Shown here one piece after another: positions 18,248 to 27,816 of a stretch of 64,000 bases of DNA (positions are counted from its first letter, which is position 1; every line of letters begins with the position of its first letter). The notes beneath the pieces were generated by a model. The model was not told where the DNA came from. It made no database searches and saw only the letters and a program-made list of their open reading frames with translations. This stretch comes from Sideroxyarcus sp. (GTDB lineage Bacteria; Pseudomonadota; Gammaproteobacteria; Burkholderiales; Gallionellaceae), in assembly GCA_030652215.1 (NCBI GenBank), contig JAUSBC010000018.1, positions 1 to 64,000 of the forward strand, given 5' to 3'. The position numbers were made by a program, and so were the translations under genes.

Positions 18248-18696
18248 GCGAAGCCAAGCCCGCCAGCCCGGCCAAGAGCCTGCGCCATCGTGCGCGCGAA
18301 CTGGCCATGCAGGGCGTGTACGAATGGCGCCTTTCCGGCAAGAGCGCGCGACTGATCGAAAACGTCACGCGCGAGGAAAAAAGCCTTGGCCGTTACGACA
18401 CCGAATTCTTCGGGCAATTGCTCAACGGCGCCATCGCCGAACAGGAGGCATTGTCGGAACTGATCGCGCCGCACCTGGATCGCACCGTGAAGGAATTGAG
18501 TCCGGTCGAATTCTCCGTGCTGCTGTTGGGCGCGTACGAATTGGCCCATCATCCCGAAATCCCCTATCGCGTGGTGATCAACGAGGCGGTGGAACTGGCC
18601 AAGACTTTCGGCGGCAGCGACGGCCACAAGTTCGTCAACGGTGTGCTGGACAAACTGGCGGCGCAAGTGCGCGCGGCTGAAGTGAAGGCGAAATAG
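18244..18696 (+). CDS. nusB: NusB, transcription antitermination factor
   Basis: 150-residue all-helical protein that binds boxA RNA with NusE (S10) during rRNA transcription. Typical features are [17 protein letters not shown] near the N-terminus and [34 protein letters not shown] at the C-terminus (given here only as a landmark region at about residues 100-133). It overlaps ribH by four bases. A palindromic repeat begins at its stop codon. Confidence 0.97.
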   Translation: MSEAKPASPAKSLRHRARELAMQGVYEWRLSGKSARLIENVTREEKSLGRYDTEFFGQLLNGAIAEQEALSELIAPHLDRTVKELSPVEFSVLLLGAYELAHHPEIPYRVVINEAVELAKTFGGSDGHKFVNGVLDKLAAQVRAAEVKAK

Positions 18697-18775
18697 TAAG
18701 TAGTTAGTAGTTAGACGTTAGTTACAAAGGCTAGGCGCGGCTACTCCAACTAAAAACTATCGACTAGCGACTTAC
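18696..18775. repeat. Palindromic repeat between nusB and thiL
   Basis: The left arm at 18696-18725 (GTAAGTAGTTAGTAGTTAG...) is the imperfect reverse complement of the right arm at 18748-18775 (...CGACTAGCGACTTAC). Both are rich in short TAG/TTAG steps, and the loop is about 22 bases. It differs in sequence from the other palindromes in this window. Confidence 0.7.
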
Positions 18776-18785
18776 AACTGTTTCT

Positions 18786-19745
18786 ATGTCTGAATTCGAT
18801 CTCATCCAGCGCTTTTTCACCCGCCCCGCACCACACGCAATCCTGGGCGTGGGCGACGATGCTGCGCTGCTGCAGGTCGCCGAGGGCATGGAGCTGGCGG
18901 TTTCCACCGACATGCTGGTCAGCGGCACCCACTTCCTTCCCGATGGCGATCCTTTCCTGCTGGGCCATAAAACGCTGGCGGTGAATCTTTCCGATCTGGC
19001 GGCGATGGGCGCGGCGCCGCGCTGGGCCACGCTGGCGCTGTCGCTGCCGCAGGCTGATGAGCAATGGCTGCAGCGTTTCAGCGAGGGCTTCTTCGCGCTG
19101 GCCGACAAGTACGGCGTGGAGCTGGTGGGCGGCGATACCACGCGCGGTCCGCTCAACCTCAGCGTCACCATCATGGGCGAAGTGCCCCGGGGCAAGGCAC
19201 TGCGCCGCAGCGGCGCCCATGTCGGCGACGACATCTGGGTGTCGGGAACGCTGGGCGAAGCGGCGCTGGGATTGGCGCATCTGCAGGGCCGGATCGCGCT
19301 GCCCGACGATGCACGGGCCTTCTGTCTTTCCGCCCTGCATCAACCGCAGCCGCGTATCGCATTGGGCCTGGCATTGCGCGGCATTGCGCACAGCGCCATC
19401 GACATCTCCGACGGTTTGCTCGCCGATCTCGGGCATATACTGGATTGCTCCAATGTGGCCGCCGAACTGCGCTACGACAGGCTGCCCAAGCCGTCGCTGT
19501 CTTCCGTCGGTGGCAACGGCTTGGCCGAACTCGCGCAGCGTTGCGTATTGTCGGGCGGCGACGATTACGAATTGTGTTTTACCGCGCCGGTTTCGCGGCG
19601 CGCCGAGATCGAGACGCTGGCAACCCGATTGAACCAACCCTTGAGCCGGGTCGGCAGTATTGTGTCCGGGCACGGTTGCAAGGTGCGCGCGGAAGACGGC
19701 AGTGTGATGAAACTGAAAGAAAGCGGCTATGACCACTTCGCATGA
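18786..19745 (+). CDS. thiL: ThiL, thiamine-monophosphate kinase
   Basis: 319-residue ATP-dependent kinase producing thiamine diphosphate. AIR-synthase-like fold with [31 protein letters not shown] and [10 protein letters not shown] in the N-terminal half and [11 protein letters not shown] in the C-terminal half. Start [11 protein letters not shown] fits the family. The nusB-thiL-pgpA order is widespread; the 3' end overlaps pgpA by 17 bases. Confidence 0.96.
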   Translation: MSEFDLIQRFFTRPAPHAILGVGDDAALLQVAEGMELAVSTDMLVSGTHFLPDGDPFLLGHKTLAVNLSDLAAMGAAPRWATLALSLPQADEQWLQRFSEGFFALADKYGVELVGGDTTRGPLNLSVTIMGEVPRGKALRRSGAHVGDDIWVSGTLGEAALGLAHLQGRIALPDDARAFCLSALHQPQPRIALGLALRGIAHSAIDISDGLLADLGHILDCSNVAAELRYDRLPKPSLSSVGGNGLAELAQRCVLSGGDDYELCFTAPVSRRAEIETLATRLNQPLSRVGSIVSGHGCKVRAEDGSVMKLKESGYDHFA

Positions 19746-20235
19746 TCAATTGAAATTCAAGCCGGACTGGCGCTTTCTGTTCAGCCACCCCGCGCATTAC
19801 CTGTCGTTCGGTTTCGGCGCGGGCCTGCTGCCCCGTTCGCCGGGCACGGCGGGCACGCTGGTTGCCTTCCCCATGTACTGGTTTCTCGCGCCGCGCCTGA
19901 CGGACGCGATGTTCATCCTGGTGCTGATCTGGGCGTTTGCCTTCGGCGTGTGGGTATGCGACATCACCGGCAAGGCGCTGGGCGTTTCCGATTACGGCGG
20001 CATCGTGTGGGACGAAATCGTTGCTTTCATGCTGGTGCTGTTTTTCACGCCGGAAGGCTGGGAGTGGCAGTTGCTGGCGTTCATACTGTTTCGCTTTTTC
20101 GACATCGTCAAACCCCAGCCCATACGCTATTTCGACCAAACCTGGCACGGCGGCCTGGGGGTGATGTTCGACGATATCCTCGCGGCAGGTTACAGCTTGC
20201 TATGCCTGGCGTTCATAAAAAGCATCCTGGTCTGA
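19729..20235 (+). CDS. pgpA: PgpA, phosphatidylglycerophosphatase A
   Basis: 168-residue membrane phosphatase that removes the terminal phosphate of phosphatidylglycerol phosphate. The signature [15 protein letters not shown] is near the N-terminus and [14 protein letters not shown] contains the acidic metal site. Further motifs are [15 protein letters not shown] and the terminal [13 protein letters not shown]. Overlaps thiL at the 5' end and the nuclease gene at the 3' end. Confidence 0.95.
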   Translation: MTTSHDQLKFKPDWRFLFSHPAHYLSFGFGAGLLPRSPGTAGTLVAFPMYWFLAPRLTDAMFILVLIWAFAFGVWVCDITGKALGVSDYGGIVWDEIVAFMLVLFFTPEGWEWQLLAFILFRFFDIVKPQPIRYFDQTWHGGLGVMFDDILAAGYSLLCLAFIKSILV

Positions 20236-20957
20236 GCGCGCTGGTCGCGCTGTGCGCCTGTCTTGCATGGGGCGCGCAGGCCGAAATATTCGGCGCCAAA
20301 GTGATTGCGGTGCTGGACGGCGATACCGTGCTGGTGCTGCGCGAAGGACAGAAGCTTAAAATTCGTATGGCGGACATCGACGCCCCGGAAGTGGGGCACG
20401 CAGGGACGGACGGCGAGCCGCCCGACTCGCAAAAGGATCAGCCTTACGGCCGCCAGTCGCGCGATTCATTACGCGAAATGCTGGGCAAGAAACAAGTGCA
20501 GATCGACAGCCGTGCCATCGACCAATACGGGCGCGTAATTGGACTGGTCTCGCTGGATGGTCGCGACATCAACCGGGAACAAGTGCAACGCGGCATGGCA
20601 TGGGCTACGCAAAGCCGCCGGTCCGCGACGCGTGCGGGTGAAGTTGCTCACTACCGCACCTACACTGACCTGCAAGACGAAGCCCGGCAGGCGCGGCGCG
20701 GCCTCTGGGCGCTACCCGATCCGCAAACGCCATGGCAGTGGCGCAAACTGCATCCGCTGCTTGTCTCTGCCCAGTCCGCGTCCGACCACGCCGCGTCGGC
20801 AGGCTCGAATGACGGAGATTGCGGCAAGAAGCGTTTTTGTTCCGAAATGCTGTCGTGCGACGAAGCCCGATTTCACTACACGCACTGCGGCCTGAAAACG
20901 CTGGACGGCAATCGCGACGGTTCGCCTTGCGAGAGCTTGTGCGGCGGCGGGGAATAG
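20202..20957 (+). CDS. Secreted thermonuclease (SNase family) with C-terminal excalibur-like domain
   Basis: 251-residue predicted secreted nuclease. A short signal segment ([17 protein letters not shown]) is followed by the SNase fold (about 35-175) with VLDGDTVLV, RMADIDAPE, QPYGRQSRD and the catalytic-loop region ARQARRGLWALP. The last 40 residues hold a Cys-rich calcium-binding motif like excalibur (DGNRDGSPCESLC). The start at 20202 overlaps pgpA by 34 bases and gives a sensible signal peptide; the frame is open further upstream without merit. Confidence 0.88.
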   Translation: MPGVHKKHPGLSALVALCACLAWGAQAEIFGAKVIAVLDGDTVLVLREGQKLKIRMADIDAPEVGHAGTDGEPPDSQKDQPYGRQSRDSLREMLGKKQVQIDSRAIDQYGRVIGLVSLDGRDINREQVQRGMAWATQSRRSATRAGEVAHYRTYTDLQDEARQARRGLWALPDPQTPWQWRKLHPLLVSAQSASDHAASAGSNDGDCGKKRFCSEMLSCDEARFHYTHCGLKTLDGNRDGSPCESLCGGGE

Positions 20958-21049
20958 CGCACAGCGTGCGCTTGGGTGGAAAAAACGGAATCGGACGTTT
21001 TCCATGCCGGATTCATGGCCTTTGTTCGGGCAAGACATAGGCCAAGGTC

Positions 21050-21067
21050 TATACCTTCAGGTGTATA
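21050..21067. promoter_or_regulatory. Inverted repeat resembling an operator
   Basis: TATACC-ttca-GGTgTATA forms a compact dyad in an otherwise empty 262-base gap, 150 bases before the small gene at 21220. The spacing suits a dimeric regulator, possibly of the LuxR/NarL type. The regulator and target are unknown. Confidence 0.3.
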
Positions 21068-21219
21068 TTTCAAAAGCGCCTTTAGTGTTAAATTCCAGTC
21101 CGGCGCGGCCGGCTGCAGGCGTTAAGCTTGCGCGCTGTCCGGGGACCGATCCGGGGATGCACTTTATTTCACTGATACATCACGCCCTGTTGCGAATTCT
21201 TTTGGAAGGTTGAGCGAGT

Positions 21220-21519
21220 ATGGCCATCAATATTGTCAAACCCAAGGCACCTCCGGCGCCGTCTTTGCCGGCGGATCTGGCAGCCGATTTTGCATTGGTC
21301 CAGGAGCGCTTCCCGAAGATCGGCGAAAAGATAGCGTTGATGTGGGGGACGGTCGGGCTGCAGAAATATCTCAGCACGACCATTTTCGACGAACGTGGCG
21401 GACGTCAGGGTTTCCCCCTGCCGGTTGTCACCGCGCTGATGCACTTGTTCGAATACCACACTACGCTGGTGCCGGATGCACCCGCAGGCGAAGGTCAAGT
21501 ATGGGAAGACGCCAAATAG
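21220..21519 (+). CDS. Conserved hypothetical protein
   Basis: 99-residue soluble protein with a proline-rich N-terminus (KPKAPPAPSLPADL) followed by RFPKIGEKIALMWGTVGLQKYLSTTIFD. I recognise the middle part from small unnamed betaproteobacterial proteins but know no function. The ATG is preceded by GGAAGG about 12 bases away and GAGCGAG nearer. Neighbouring downstream genes are likewise small. Confidence 0.75.
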   Translation: MAINIVKPKAPPAPSLPADLAADFALVQERFPKIGEKIALMWGTVGLQKYLSTTIFDERGGRQGFPLPVVTALMHLFEYHTTLVPDAPAGEGQVWEDAK

Positions 21520-21580
21520 CCAGCGGCGCGCGACAGGGCAATGCGCCCGTGTTCCGCCGGTTTTGAACAAGCCAGGCACA

Positions 21581-21796
21581 ATGGATACAACACATCTGCA
21601 ACTCCTGGTCACCCGCGCCATGCCTTACGGCAAGTACAAGGGCAGGCTGATCGCAGACCTGCCGGGAGATTACCTCAACTGGTTCGCACGCAAAGGTTTC
21701 CCTCCGGGCGAGATCGGCAGGCTGTTGGCCCTGATGCAGGAGCTGGATCACAACGGCCTGTCGTCATTGCTGGACCCGCTTAGAAAAACCAAATGA
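21581..21796 (+). CDS. DUF3820 family protein
   Basis: 71-residue protein with the family core MPYGKYKGRLIADLPGDYLNWFARKGFP. The family has been called a putative quorum-sensing-regulated factor, but no activity is established. It is translationally coupled by ATGA to the RIO-type kinase gene, an association I take as functional context only. Confidence 0.85.
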   Translation: MDTTHLQLLVTRAMPYGKYKGRLIADLPGDYLNWFARKGFPPGEIGRLLALMQELDHNGLSSLLDPLRKTK

Positions 21797-22659
21797 AAAC
21801 TCCGAAAAGAATCGCCCCGCTGGTGGAAGACGGTCTCGTCGACGAGGTCCTGCGCCAGTTAATGAGCGGCAAGGAAGCTACGGTCTATGTGGTGCGCTGC
21901 GGCGACGAAGTCCGCTGCGCCAAGGTATACAAGGAAGCCGACAAGCGCAGCTTCCGCCAAAGCGTGGATTACACCGAAGGCCGCAAAGTCAAAAACAGCC
22001 GCCGTGCCCGCGCCATGGAAAAAGGCACGAGCTATGGACGCAAAGCGCAGGAAGAAGCCTGGCAGAACGCCGAAGTGGACGCGCTGTATCGTCTCGCTGC
22101 CGCAGGCGTGCGTGTGCCCAAGCCGTACAACTTCCACGAAGGCGTGCTGCTGATGGAACTGGTGACCGACAGCGAAGGCAACGCCGCCCCGCGCCTCAAC
22201 GATCTGGTGCTCAGTCCGGAACTCGCGCGCGAATATCACCGCACCCTCATCACGCAAGTGGTGCGCATGCTATGTGCGGGCGTGATCCACGGCGACCTGT
22301 CCGAATACAACGTGCTGGTCGACAGCGCGGGCCCGGTGATCATCGACCTGCCCCAGGCCATAGACGCCGCCGCCAACAACCATGCCTGCCAGATGCTGTT
22401 GCGCGACGTGCAGAATCTCGCCACCTACTTCGGCCAGTTCGCGCCCGAACTGCTGACCAGCGACTACGGTAACGAAATCTGGGCGCTGTATCAGGGCAGC
22501 AAACTGAGCCCGGAGAGCGTCCTGACCGGACAGTTCAAGCGCATCGAAAAGCCCGTGGACCTGAACGGCGTCATGCGCGAAATCAACGACACGCTCAAGG
22601 AAGAAGAAGCCAGACAAATGGCGATCGCGATCCGCCTGGCTCGGGAACGTGCGGTATAG
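21793..22659 (+). CDS. RIO1-type serine/threonine protein kinase
   Basis: 288-residue atypical kinase of the bacterial RIO group. The nucleotide loop is SGKEATVYVVRCG with the Lys in RCAKVYKEA, the catalytic loop is HGDLSEYNVL and the metal-binding loop is IIDLPQAI. The targets of bacterial RIO kinases are unknown. It starts within the ATGA overlap with the DUF3820 gene. Confidence 0.92.
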   Translation: MKTPKRIAPLVEDGLVDEVLRQLMSGKEATVYVVRCGDEVRCAKVYKEADKRSFRQSVDYTEGRKVKNSRRARAMEKGTSYGRKAQEEAWQNAEVDALYRLAAAGVRVPKPYNFHEGVLLMELVTDSEGNAAPRLNDLVLSPELAREYHRTLITQVVRMLCAGVIHGDLSEYNVLVDSAGPVIIDLPQAIDAAANNHACQMLLRDVQNLATYFGQFAPELLTSDYGNEIWALYQGSKLSPESVLTGQFKRIEKPVDLNGVMREINDTLKEEEARQMAIAIRLARERAV

Positions 22660-22738
22660 CCTTGGCGCAAATGTTGCCGCGATTTGCATCGAAACCCGAC
22701 TGTGATAGCGTGGGCGAACATCGGGAATGGAGATAACC

Positions 22739-23413
22739 ATGTTTACCAAAGCCACCTTCAAATTCCTCAACGAACTCGCCGCGAACAACAACCGGGCATG
22801 GTTCGAGGAGAACAAACCACGTTACGAATCTCTGGTGCGCGAACCCGCGCTGGATTTCATCGAGGCCATGGACCCCGTATTGGCGAAGTTCGCGCCCAAC
22901 TTCCGCGCGGAGCCGCGCAAGGTGGGCGGTTCCCTGATGCGCGTGTTTCGCGACACGCGTTTTTCGCGCGACAAGACCCCGTACAAAACCAACATCGGCA
23001 TCCAGTTCCGCCACCAACTCGGCAAGGACGTGCATGCACCCGGGTTCTACGTGCATATCGCGACCGACGAATGCTTCTTCGGTGCGGGTAGCTGGCATCC
23101 GGAATCCGATCAATTGGCCAAGTACCGCGACTACATCGCGCAGAAACCCGAGAAATGGTTCGCCGCACGCGACGATAAGAAATTCGCCGCGCAGTGGGAC
23201 TTATGGGGTGACAGCCTGACGCGTCCGCCGCGCGGCTACGCAGCCGATCATCCCGCGATAGAAGATTTGAAGCGCAAGGATTTCGTGGCTCTGGCTGCGC
23301 TATCCGCCGCCGAAGTCACCGGGCCGGGTCTGGTCAAACTGGCGGGCAGCCGCTTTGCCACGGCCGCCCCGTTCATGAAGTTTTTGTGCGAGGCGCTGGA
23401 AATCGCGTATTGA
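22739..23413 (+). CDS. DUF2461 family protein
   Basis: 224-residue protein with the DUF2461 pattern: FLNELAANNNRAWFEENKPRYE at the N-terminus, FRDTRFSRDKTPYKTNIG in the middle, then FYVHIATDECFFGAG. No biochemical function is known to me. ATG 22739 is chosen over 22727 because GGAGA lies 5-6 bases before it. Confidence 0.9.
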   Translation: MFTKATFKFLNELAANNNRAWFEENKPRYESLVREPALDFIEAMDPVLAKFAPNFRAEPRKVGGSLMRVFRDTRFSRDKTPYKTNIGIQFRHQLGKDVHAPGFYVHIATDECFFGAGSWHPESDQLAKYRDYIAQKPEKWFAARDDKKFAAQWDLWGDSLTRPPRGYAADHPAIEDLKRKDFVALAALSAAEVTGPGLVKLAGSRFATAAPFMKFLCEALEIAY

Positions 23414-23506
23414 AGATGCGCGCGTGGCGCGGGCCGTCCGTATGCTGCTTACCTTCAGCCCCGGTTCGTATTACCATGCAGACACCACAACCCGAGGAGA
23501 ACCATC

Positions 23507-23578
23507 ATGGCTAAAGGTCAGCAACGCAAGAACAAGGAAGAGAAGAAGCCCAAGAAGAAACCGACACCGGCCATTTGA
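23507..23578 (+). CDS. 23-residue lysine-rich small protein
   Basis: Very short gene: AGGAGA lies 7 bases before the ATG and the product begins MAKGQQRKNKEEKKPKKK and ends PTPAI. About half the residues are Lys/Arg. It resembles small basic proteins that begin MAKGQxRSNRExKKPK in proteobacteria, which I recall only as conserved hypotheticals. The excellent ribosome site and family-like start are the reason for calling it. Confidence 0.7.
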   Translation: MAKGQQRKNKEEKKPKKKPTPAI

Positions 23579-23609
23579 GGTGCTCACACCCGGGCCGGCC
23601 GCCGCCGGT

Positions 23610-23927
23610 TCAGGACACTATCTGATAAGGGTCCATCGTCACCGATTCGGCCCTGTGTCCCAGCAAGACCACCCGTCCTTCGATTCTCGTATTCCCCGTC
23701 TCGCTGAATTCAAAACGATAAATGCGGCGCAGCACGCGGCGCCCGGATTCGTCGCGCACCAGTTCCAACCCGACACGCGCAACCGTATCGTCGAGAAACT
23801 GCACATCCGCGTTGTCGCAGGCTCGCTTGCCCAAATCGCGGGCATGTTCAAGCGCGCGCAGGCTGTCCAGCCAGTACCATACCAGCGCGGCCAGCAACAG
23901 CAGAAGAATTAAACTTGCCACATCCAT
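23610..23927 (-). CDS. DUF3301 family membrane-anchored protein
   Basis: 105-residue protein: one N-terminal membrane helix (LILLLLLAALVWYWLDSL), then ALEHARDLGKRACDNADVQFLDDTV and a beta-rich C-terminus (RRIYRFEFSETGNTRIEGRVVLLG). It fits the DUF3301 family, function unknown. The start is at 23927 with AGGAAG upstream. Confidence 0.88.
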   Translation of the reverse strand: MDVASLILLLLLAALVWYWLDSLRALEHARDLGKRACDNADVQFLDDTVARVGLELVRDESGRRVLRRIYRFEFSETGNTRIEGRVVLLGHRAESVTMDPYQIVS

Positions 23928-24182
23928 GGCCGAACTTCCTGAAAAAAACGCGATCCGTTGCCGCGATTTTACCGTGGAAGTATCCCGGTTCAGGCGCAAA
24001 GAGGCTCGCCATTGCTGTGAGGGCATGCCGGTTATAGCCATTTTTCGGTAGCGTTTAGTCCTTCCCAAGCCGACTGAGATGCTTCAGACTACCGCGCAGT
24101 TTTGCGTTTAATAAGCCCATCATGCGAAAGCGGTTTTGCTTATCTAAACATCTCACTGGCATCGCGGAACGGACGGACTCGG

Positions 24183-27100
24183 ATGAATCAAACAAAAATC
24201 TCAACCCGCCTGCTGTTGGGCTTCTCGCTGACCTTGCTGGGCGCCCTGATCGTGGCAGGAATAGGCCTGTTCAGCGTCACCCATCTTTCCCGGATTGTTA
24301 CAGACATCCACGCTCACCCGTTTGTCGTGTCCAACACCATCACGGGAATCAGGGCGGATGTCCTTCTGGTGCAGAGCATCGTGGGCGATATGGAGCACGC
24401 AGCCAATTCCGCCGAGATCGAGCGCCTGCGGCTGCAGTTGCTGGAGTTGCGGGCTGCGGCGGACAAGGACGTGGCCACCGTGCGCAGGATGTATCTGGGC
24501 CCCAAGTCGGACGTGGACGATATTGCCTCGGCATGGACAGAATTGCGCGCCGCCCGCGACGAAACCATCAACCTGATGCTGGCAGGACGAACTGCCGAGG
24601 CGATTGCCAAGCACGGCAAGCGCGATTCCGCCTTGATGGAAACTGTGCTGAAGCGAGTGGATGTGGTCAGGAACTTTGCATTCGCAAAGGCCGCCGAACT
24701 CGAACAGCAAGCCAGGGATAAAGCTCAATCGGCCGTGCGGCTGGTCTCCATCGCTTTCATCGTTGTTCTCGTCGGCGGCTTTGCAATGACGCTGCTGATC
24801 ATGCGCAGCGTCAAACAATCGCTGCAACAGGCGTCCACCACAGTGCAGAAGTTGATCGAAGGCAGCGGGGACAAGGTGCGCGTGGCGGAAGCCATCAGCG
24901 CCGGCGACCTCGGCCAGGAGCCGGTATTGTCGGAGCCCCTGCAACTGGATTTGAACCGTTTGCCCAACGATGAAATCGGAACCCTGATCAGGGCCGCGTC
25001 CCGCATGAGCGAAATTCAATGCGCGCTGGATGAGGCGTTTCACAAGATGACGCTTTCCCTGCGCCAGGACCGGGAAGCAGTGCGTGCCCTGGACTGGCTG
25101 AAGAGCGGACAGAACGAACTGAATGCATTGATGCGCGGGGAGCAGGGCGTCGCAGAGATGTCAAACAGGGTGCTGGCGTACCTGGCTGACTATCTCAAGG
25201 CCGGCGTGGGCGCCTTGTACCTGTTCGACGAGCATCGCAGCGAACTCTACCTGGCCGCCTCCTATGCCTGTACGCCGCGCAAGAATGCCGGCGACCGTCT
25301 GGGGCTGGGCGAAGGCCTGGTCGGGCAGGCGGCGCGCGAAAAGAAAGTGATCGTCGTCTCCGGAATCCCGCCCGATTACCTGCCCATCGGCTCCGCGCTG
25401 GGCGAGTCCGCGCCCAAGGCCGTCTCGCTCATCCCCTTGATGCACGGCAAGCGCCTCGTGGGTGTGATCGAGATGGGATCGTTCAGGGAATTCGACCGCA
25501 CCGAACTGGAATTTTTGGAGCGCGCCAGGGAAGGGATTGCCATCGGTCTGGACATGACGCTTGCGCGCCACGCCATGGCGGAACTGCTGGAAGAGACGCA
25601 GCAGCAAACCGAGGAGTTGCGGGTGCAGCAGGAAGAGCTGCAGCAAAGCAGCGAGGAACTGGAGGAACGCGCGCAGTTGCTGGAGCAGCAGCGCGACAAG
25701 ATACGCAGCAGCAACGAGCGGGCGGAAGCGGCCAACCAGAAATTGCAGCAGCAGGCGGAGGAGCTTGGCCGCATCAGCAACTACAAATCGGAATTCCTGG
25801 CCAACATGTCCCACGAACTCCGCACGCCGCTCAACAGCCTGATGATCCTTTCCAATCTGCTGACGCAGAACAAGGAAGGCAACCTGACCGAGAAACAGGT
25901 GGAATTCGCGGCAACCATCCACAATGCGGGCAAGGATCTGCTGAATCTCATCAGCGACATTCTCGATCTTTCCAAGATCGAGTCCGGCCACATGCAGATG
26001 GACTATGCCGAAGTATCGACCGGCGCGATGTGCGATGCGTTGCAGGCGCTGTTCACGCCCGTCGCCAGACAGAAGAATCTGTCCTTCCACATGTGCATCG
26101 AGGCGGATGCACCGCCGGCATTCCGCGGCGACGAGCAGCGCATCCGGCAAATCCTGAAAAATCTGGTGTCGAACGCGCTGAAATTCACCGCGCAGGGCGA
26201 AGTGGCGCTGCGCGTGTTCGCTCCCGCCGGACACGAAAATCCGCTGCCGGTCCGGGCGGTCGCCTTCGCCGTGAGCGATACCGGCATCGGCATTCCCGCC
26301 GACAAACAGAAACTGATCTTCCAGGCTTTCCAGCAGGCCGACGGCTCCATCAGCCGCAAGTACGGCGGCACCGGTCTGGGCCTGTCCATCTCGCTGCAGT
26401 TGGCCCGCGCCATGCACGGCGACGTGCAAATGCGCAGCCTGGAAGGCGGCGGCAGCGTGTTCACCCTGTATCTGCCGTTTGAGGAAACGGCCGCGCAGTT
26501 CGCCGAGCCCGGCACGAACAGGGACAACGCGCTGTCGGCGGAAACCAAATTCTTCATGGCCGTTCAGGGCGACGAATCCGCCTACCTGTCGGCGCCCGTC
26601 CCGGACGATCGCGACCATTTGAAACCGGGAGACAAGAGCATCCTGGTAATCGAGGACGATCTCGACTTCGCCGGGATACTTAGAGAGATGATCAACAAGC
26701 GGGGCTTCGCGGTATTGGCGGCGGCGAACGGGGAAAGCGGCGTCGCCCTGGCCGAACGCTATGCACCGAGCGCGATCATCCTCGACGTGGCGCTGCCCCA
26801 CATCGACGGATGGCGCGTGATGCGCCACCTCAAGGACAATCCCCGCACCCGCCACATCCCGGTGCATTTCATTACCTGCATGGACGACCGGCATCAGGCG
26901 CTGGTCATGGGCGCCATCGGCTTCGTCACCAAACCGGTCAGCGCCGAGCAGTTGGACAAGGTATTCCAGACCATTGAGGGTTCCATCGACAAAACGGTGA
27001 AACGCCTGCTGATCGTTGAAGACAACGCGAGCGAGGCGAAGAGCATGGTCGCGTTGCTGGAAGAGGCGGGCGTCGAAATCACGGTGGTGGCAAGCGGGGA

Positions 27101-27809
27101 AGAAGCGATTCCCCTGCTTGCGTCCGGCACGTTCGATTGCATGGTGCTCGACCTGGGCCTGTCCGACATGTCCGGATTCGACCTGCTGGCGCGCGTCGGC
27201 AGCATGGAAGGGACGCGGCGGATACCGGTCATCATCCATTCCGGGCGCGAGCTCAGCCACGAGGATGAACGCAAACTGCGGCGCCATGCCGAGAGCATCG
27301 TCATCAAGGGCGTCAGGAGCCCGGAGCGCCTGTTGAACGAAGTCACCCTGTTTCTGCACCTGGTGGAAAGCGAGCTGCATCCCGACAAACAGCGCATGAT
27401 CCGCACCGCGCTGGACAGGGAAGCCATGCTGGATGGGCGCAAGGTGCTGCTGGTGGACGACGATATGCGCAATGTCTTTTCCCTCTCCAGCGTGCTGGCG
27501 GAAAAGAGCATGCAGGTGATCGAGGCCGAAAACGGCGTGGAAGCGCTCGCCCGCCTGAACGAGCATTCCGACATTGCGGTTGTGCTCATGGACATCATGA
27601 TGCCGGAGATGGACGGTTACACCGCCATGCGCGCGATCCGCAAGGACCCCCGCTTCGCGGATCTCCCCATCATCGCCATGACCGCCAAGGCCCTGAAAGG
27701 CGATCACGAAAAATGCCTGGAAGCGGGCGCCAGCGATTACATCGCGAAGCCGGTCGACATGGAAAAGCTGTTTTCGCTGATCCGGGTCTGGACCTTCCAG
27801 CGGGCGTGA
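24183..27809 (+). CDS. Membrane hybrid histidine kinase with GAF and three receiver domains
   Basis: 1208 residues. Order: membrane helix (about 8-30), four-helix-bundle-like periplasmic sensor, second helix (about 190-215), HAMP, GAF (about 330-470), a long Gln/Glu coiled coil, then HisKA with phospho-His544 in NMSHELRTPL. HATPase follows with NLVSNALKF, DTGIGIP and GGTGLGLSI. Three receivers have their Asp at 868 (ILDVALP), 990 (LDLGLS) and 1137 (MDIMMP). No DNA-binding output is attached. The first gene of an operon with cheR and a second kinase; the ligand is unknown. Confidence 0.95.
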   Translation: MNQTKISTRLLLGFSLTLLGALIVAGIGLFSVTHLSRIVTDIHAHPFVVSNTITGIRADVLLVQSIVGDMEHAANSAEIERLRLQLLELRAAADKDVATVRRMYLGPKSDVDDIASAWTELRAARDETINLMLAGRTAEAIAKHGKRDSALMETVLKRVDVVRNFAFAKAAELEQQARDKAQSAVRLVSIAFIVVLVGGFAMTLLIMRSVKQSLQQASTTVQKLIEGSGDKVRVAEAISAGDLGQEPVLSEPLQLDLNRLPNDEIGTLIRAASRMSEIQCALDEAFHKMTLSLRQDREAVRALDWLKSGQNELNALMRGEQGVAEMSNRVLAYLADYLKAGVGALYLFDEHRSELYLAASYACTPRKNAGDRLGLGEGLVGQAAREKKVIVVSGIPPDYLPIGSALGESAPKAVSLIPLMHGKRLVGVIEMGSFREFDRTELEFLERAREGIAIGLDMTLARHAMAELLEETQQQTEELRVQQEELQQSSEELEERAQLLEQQRDKIRSSNERAEAANQKLQQQAEELGRISNYKSEFLANMSHELRTPLNSLMILSNLLTQNKEGNLTEKQVEFAATIHNAGKDLLNLISDILDLSKIESGHMQMDYAEVSTGAMCDALQALFTPVARQKNLSFHMCIEADAPPAFRGDEQRIRQILKNLVSNALKFTAQGEVALRVFAPAGHENPLPVRAVAFAVSDTGIGIPADKQKLIFQAFQQADGSISRKYGGTGLGLSISLQLARAMHGDVQMRSLEGGGSVFTLYLPFEETAAQFAEPGTNRDNALSAETKFFMAVQGDESAYLSAPVPDDRDHLKPGDKSILVIEDDLDFAGILREMINKRGFAVLAAANGESGVALAERYAPSAIILDVALPHIDGWRVMRHLKDNPRTRHIPVHFITCMDDRHQALVMGAIGFVTKPVSAEQLDKVFQTIEGSIDKTVKRLLIVEDNASEAKSMVALLEEAGVEITVVASGEEAIPLLASGTFDCMVLDLGLSDMSGFDLLARVGSMEGTRRIPVIIHSGRELSHEDERKLRRHAESIVIKGVRSPERLLNEVTLFLHLVESELHPDKQRMIRTALDREAMLDGRKVLLVDDDMRNVFSLSSVLAEKSMQVIEAENGVEALARLNEHSDIAVVLMDIMMPEMDGYTAMRAIRKDPRFADLPIIAMTAKALKGDHEKCLEAGASDYIAKPVDMEKLFSLIRVWTFQRA

Positions 27810-27816
27810 GGAAATC

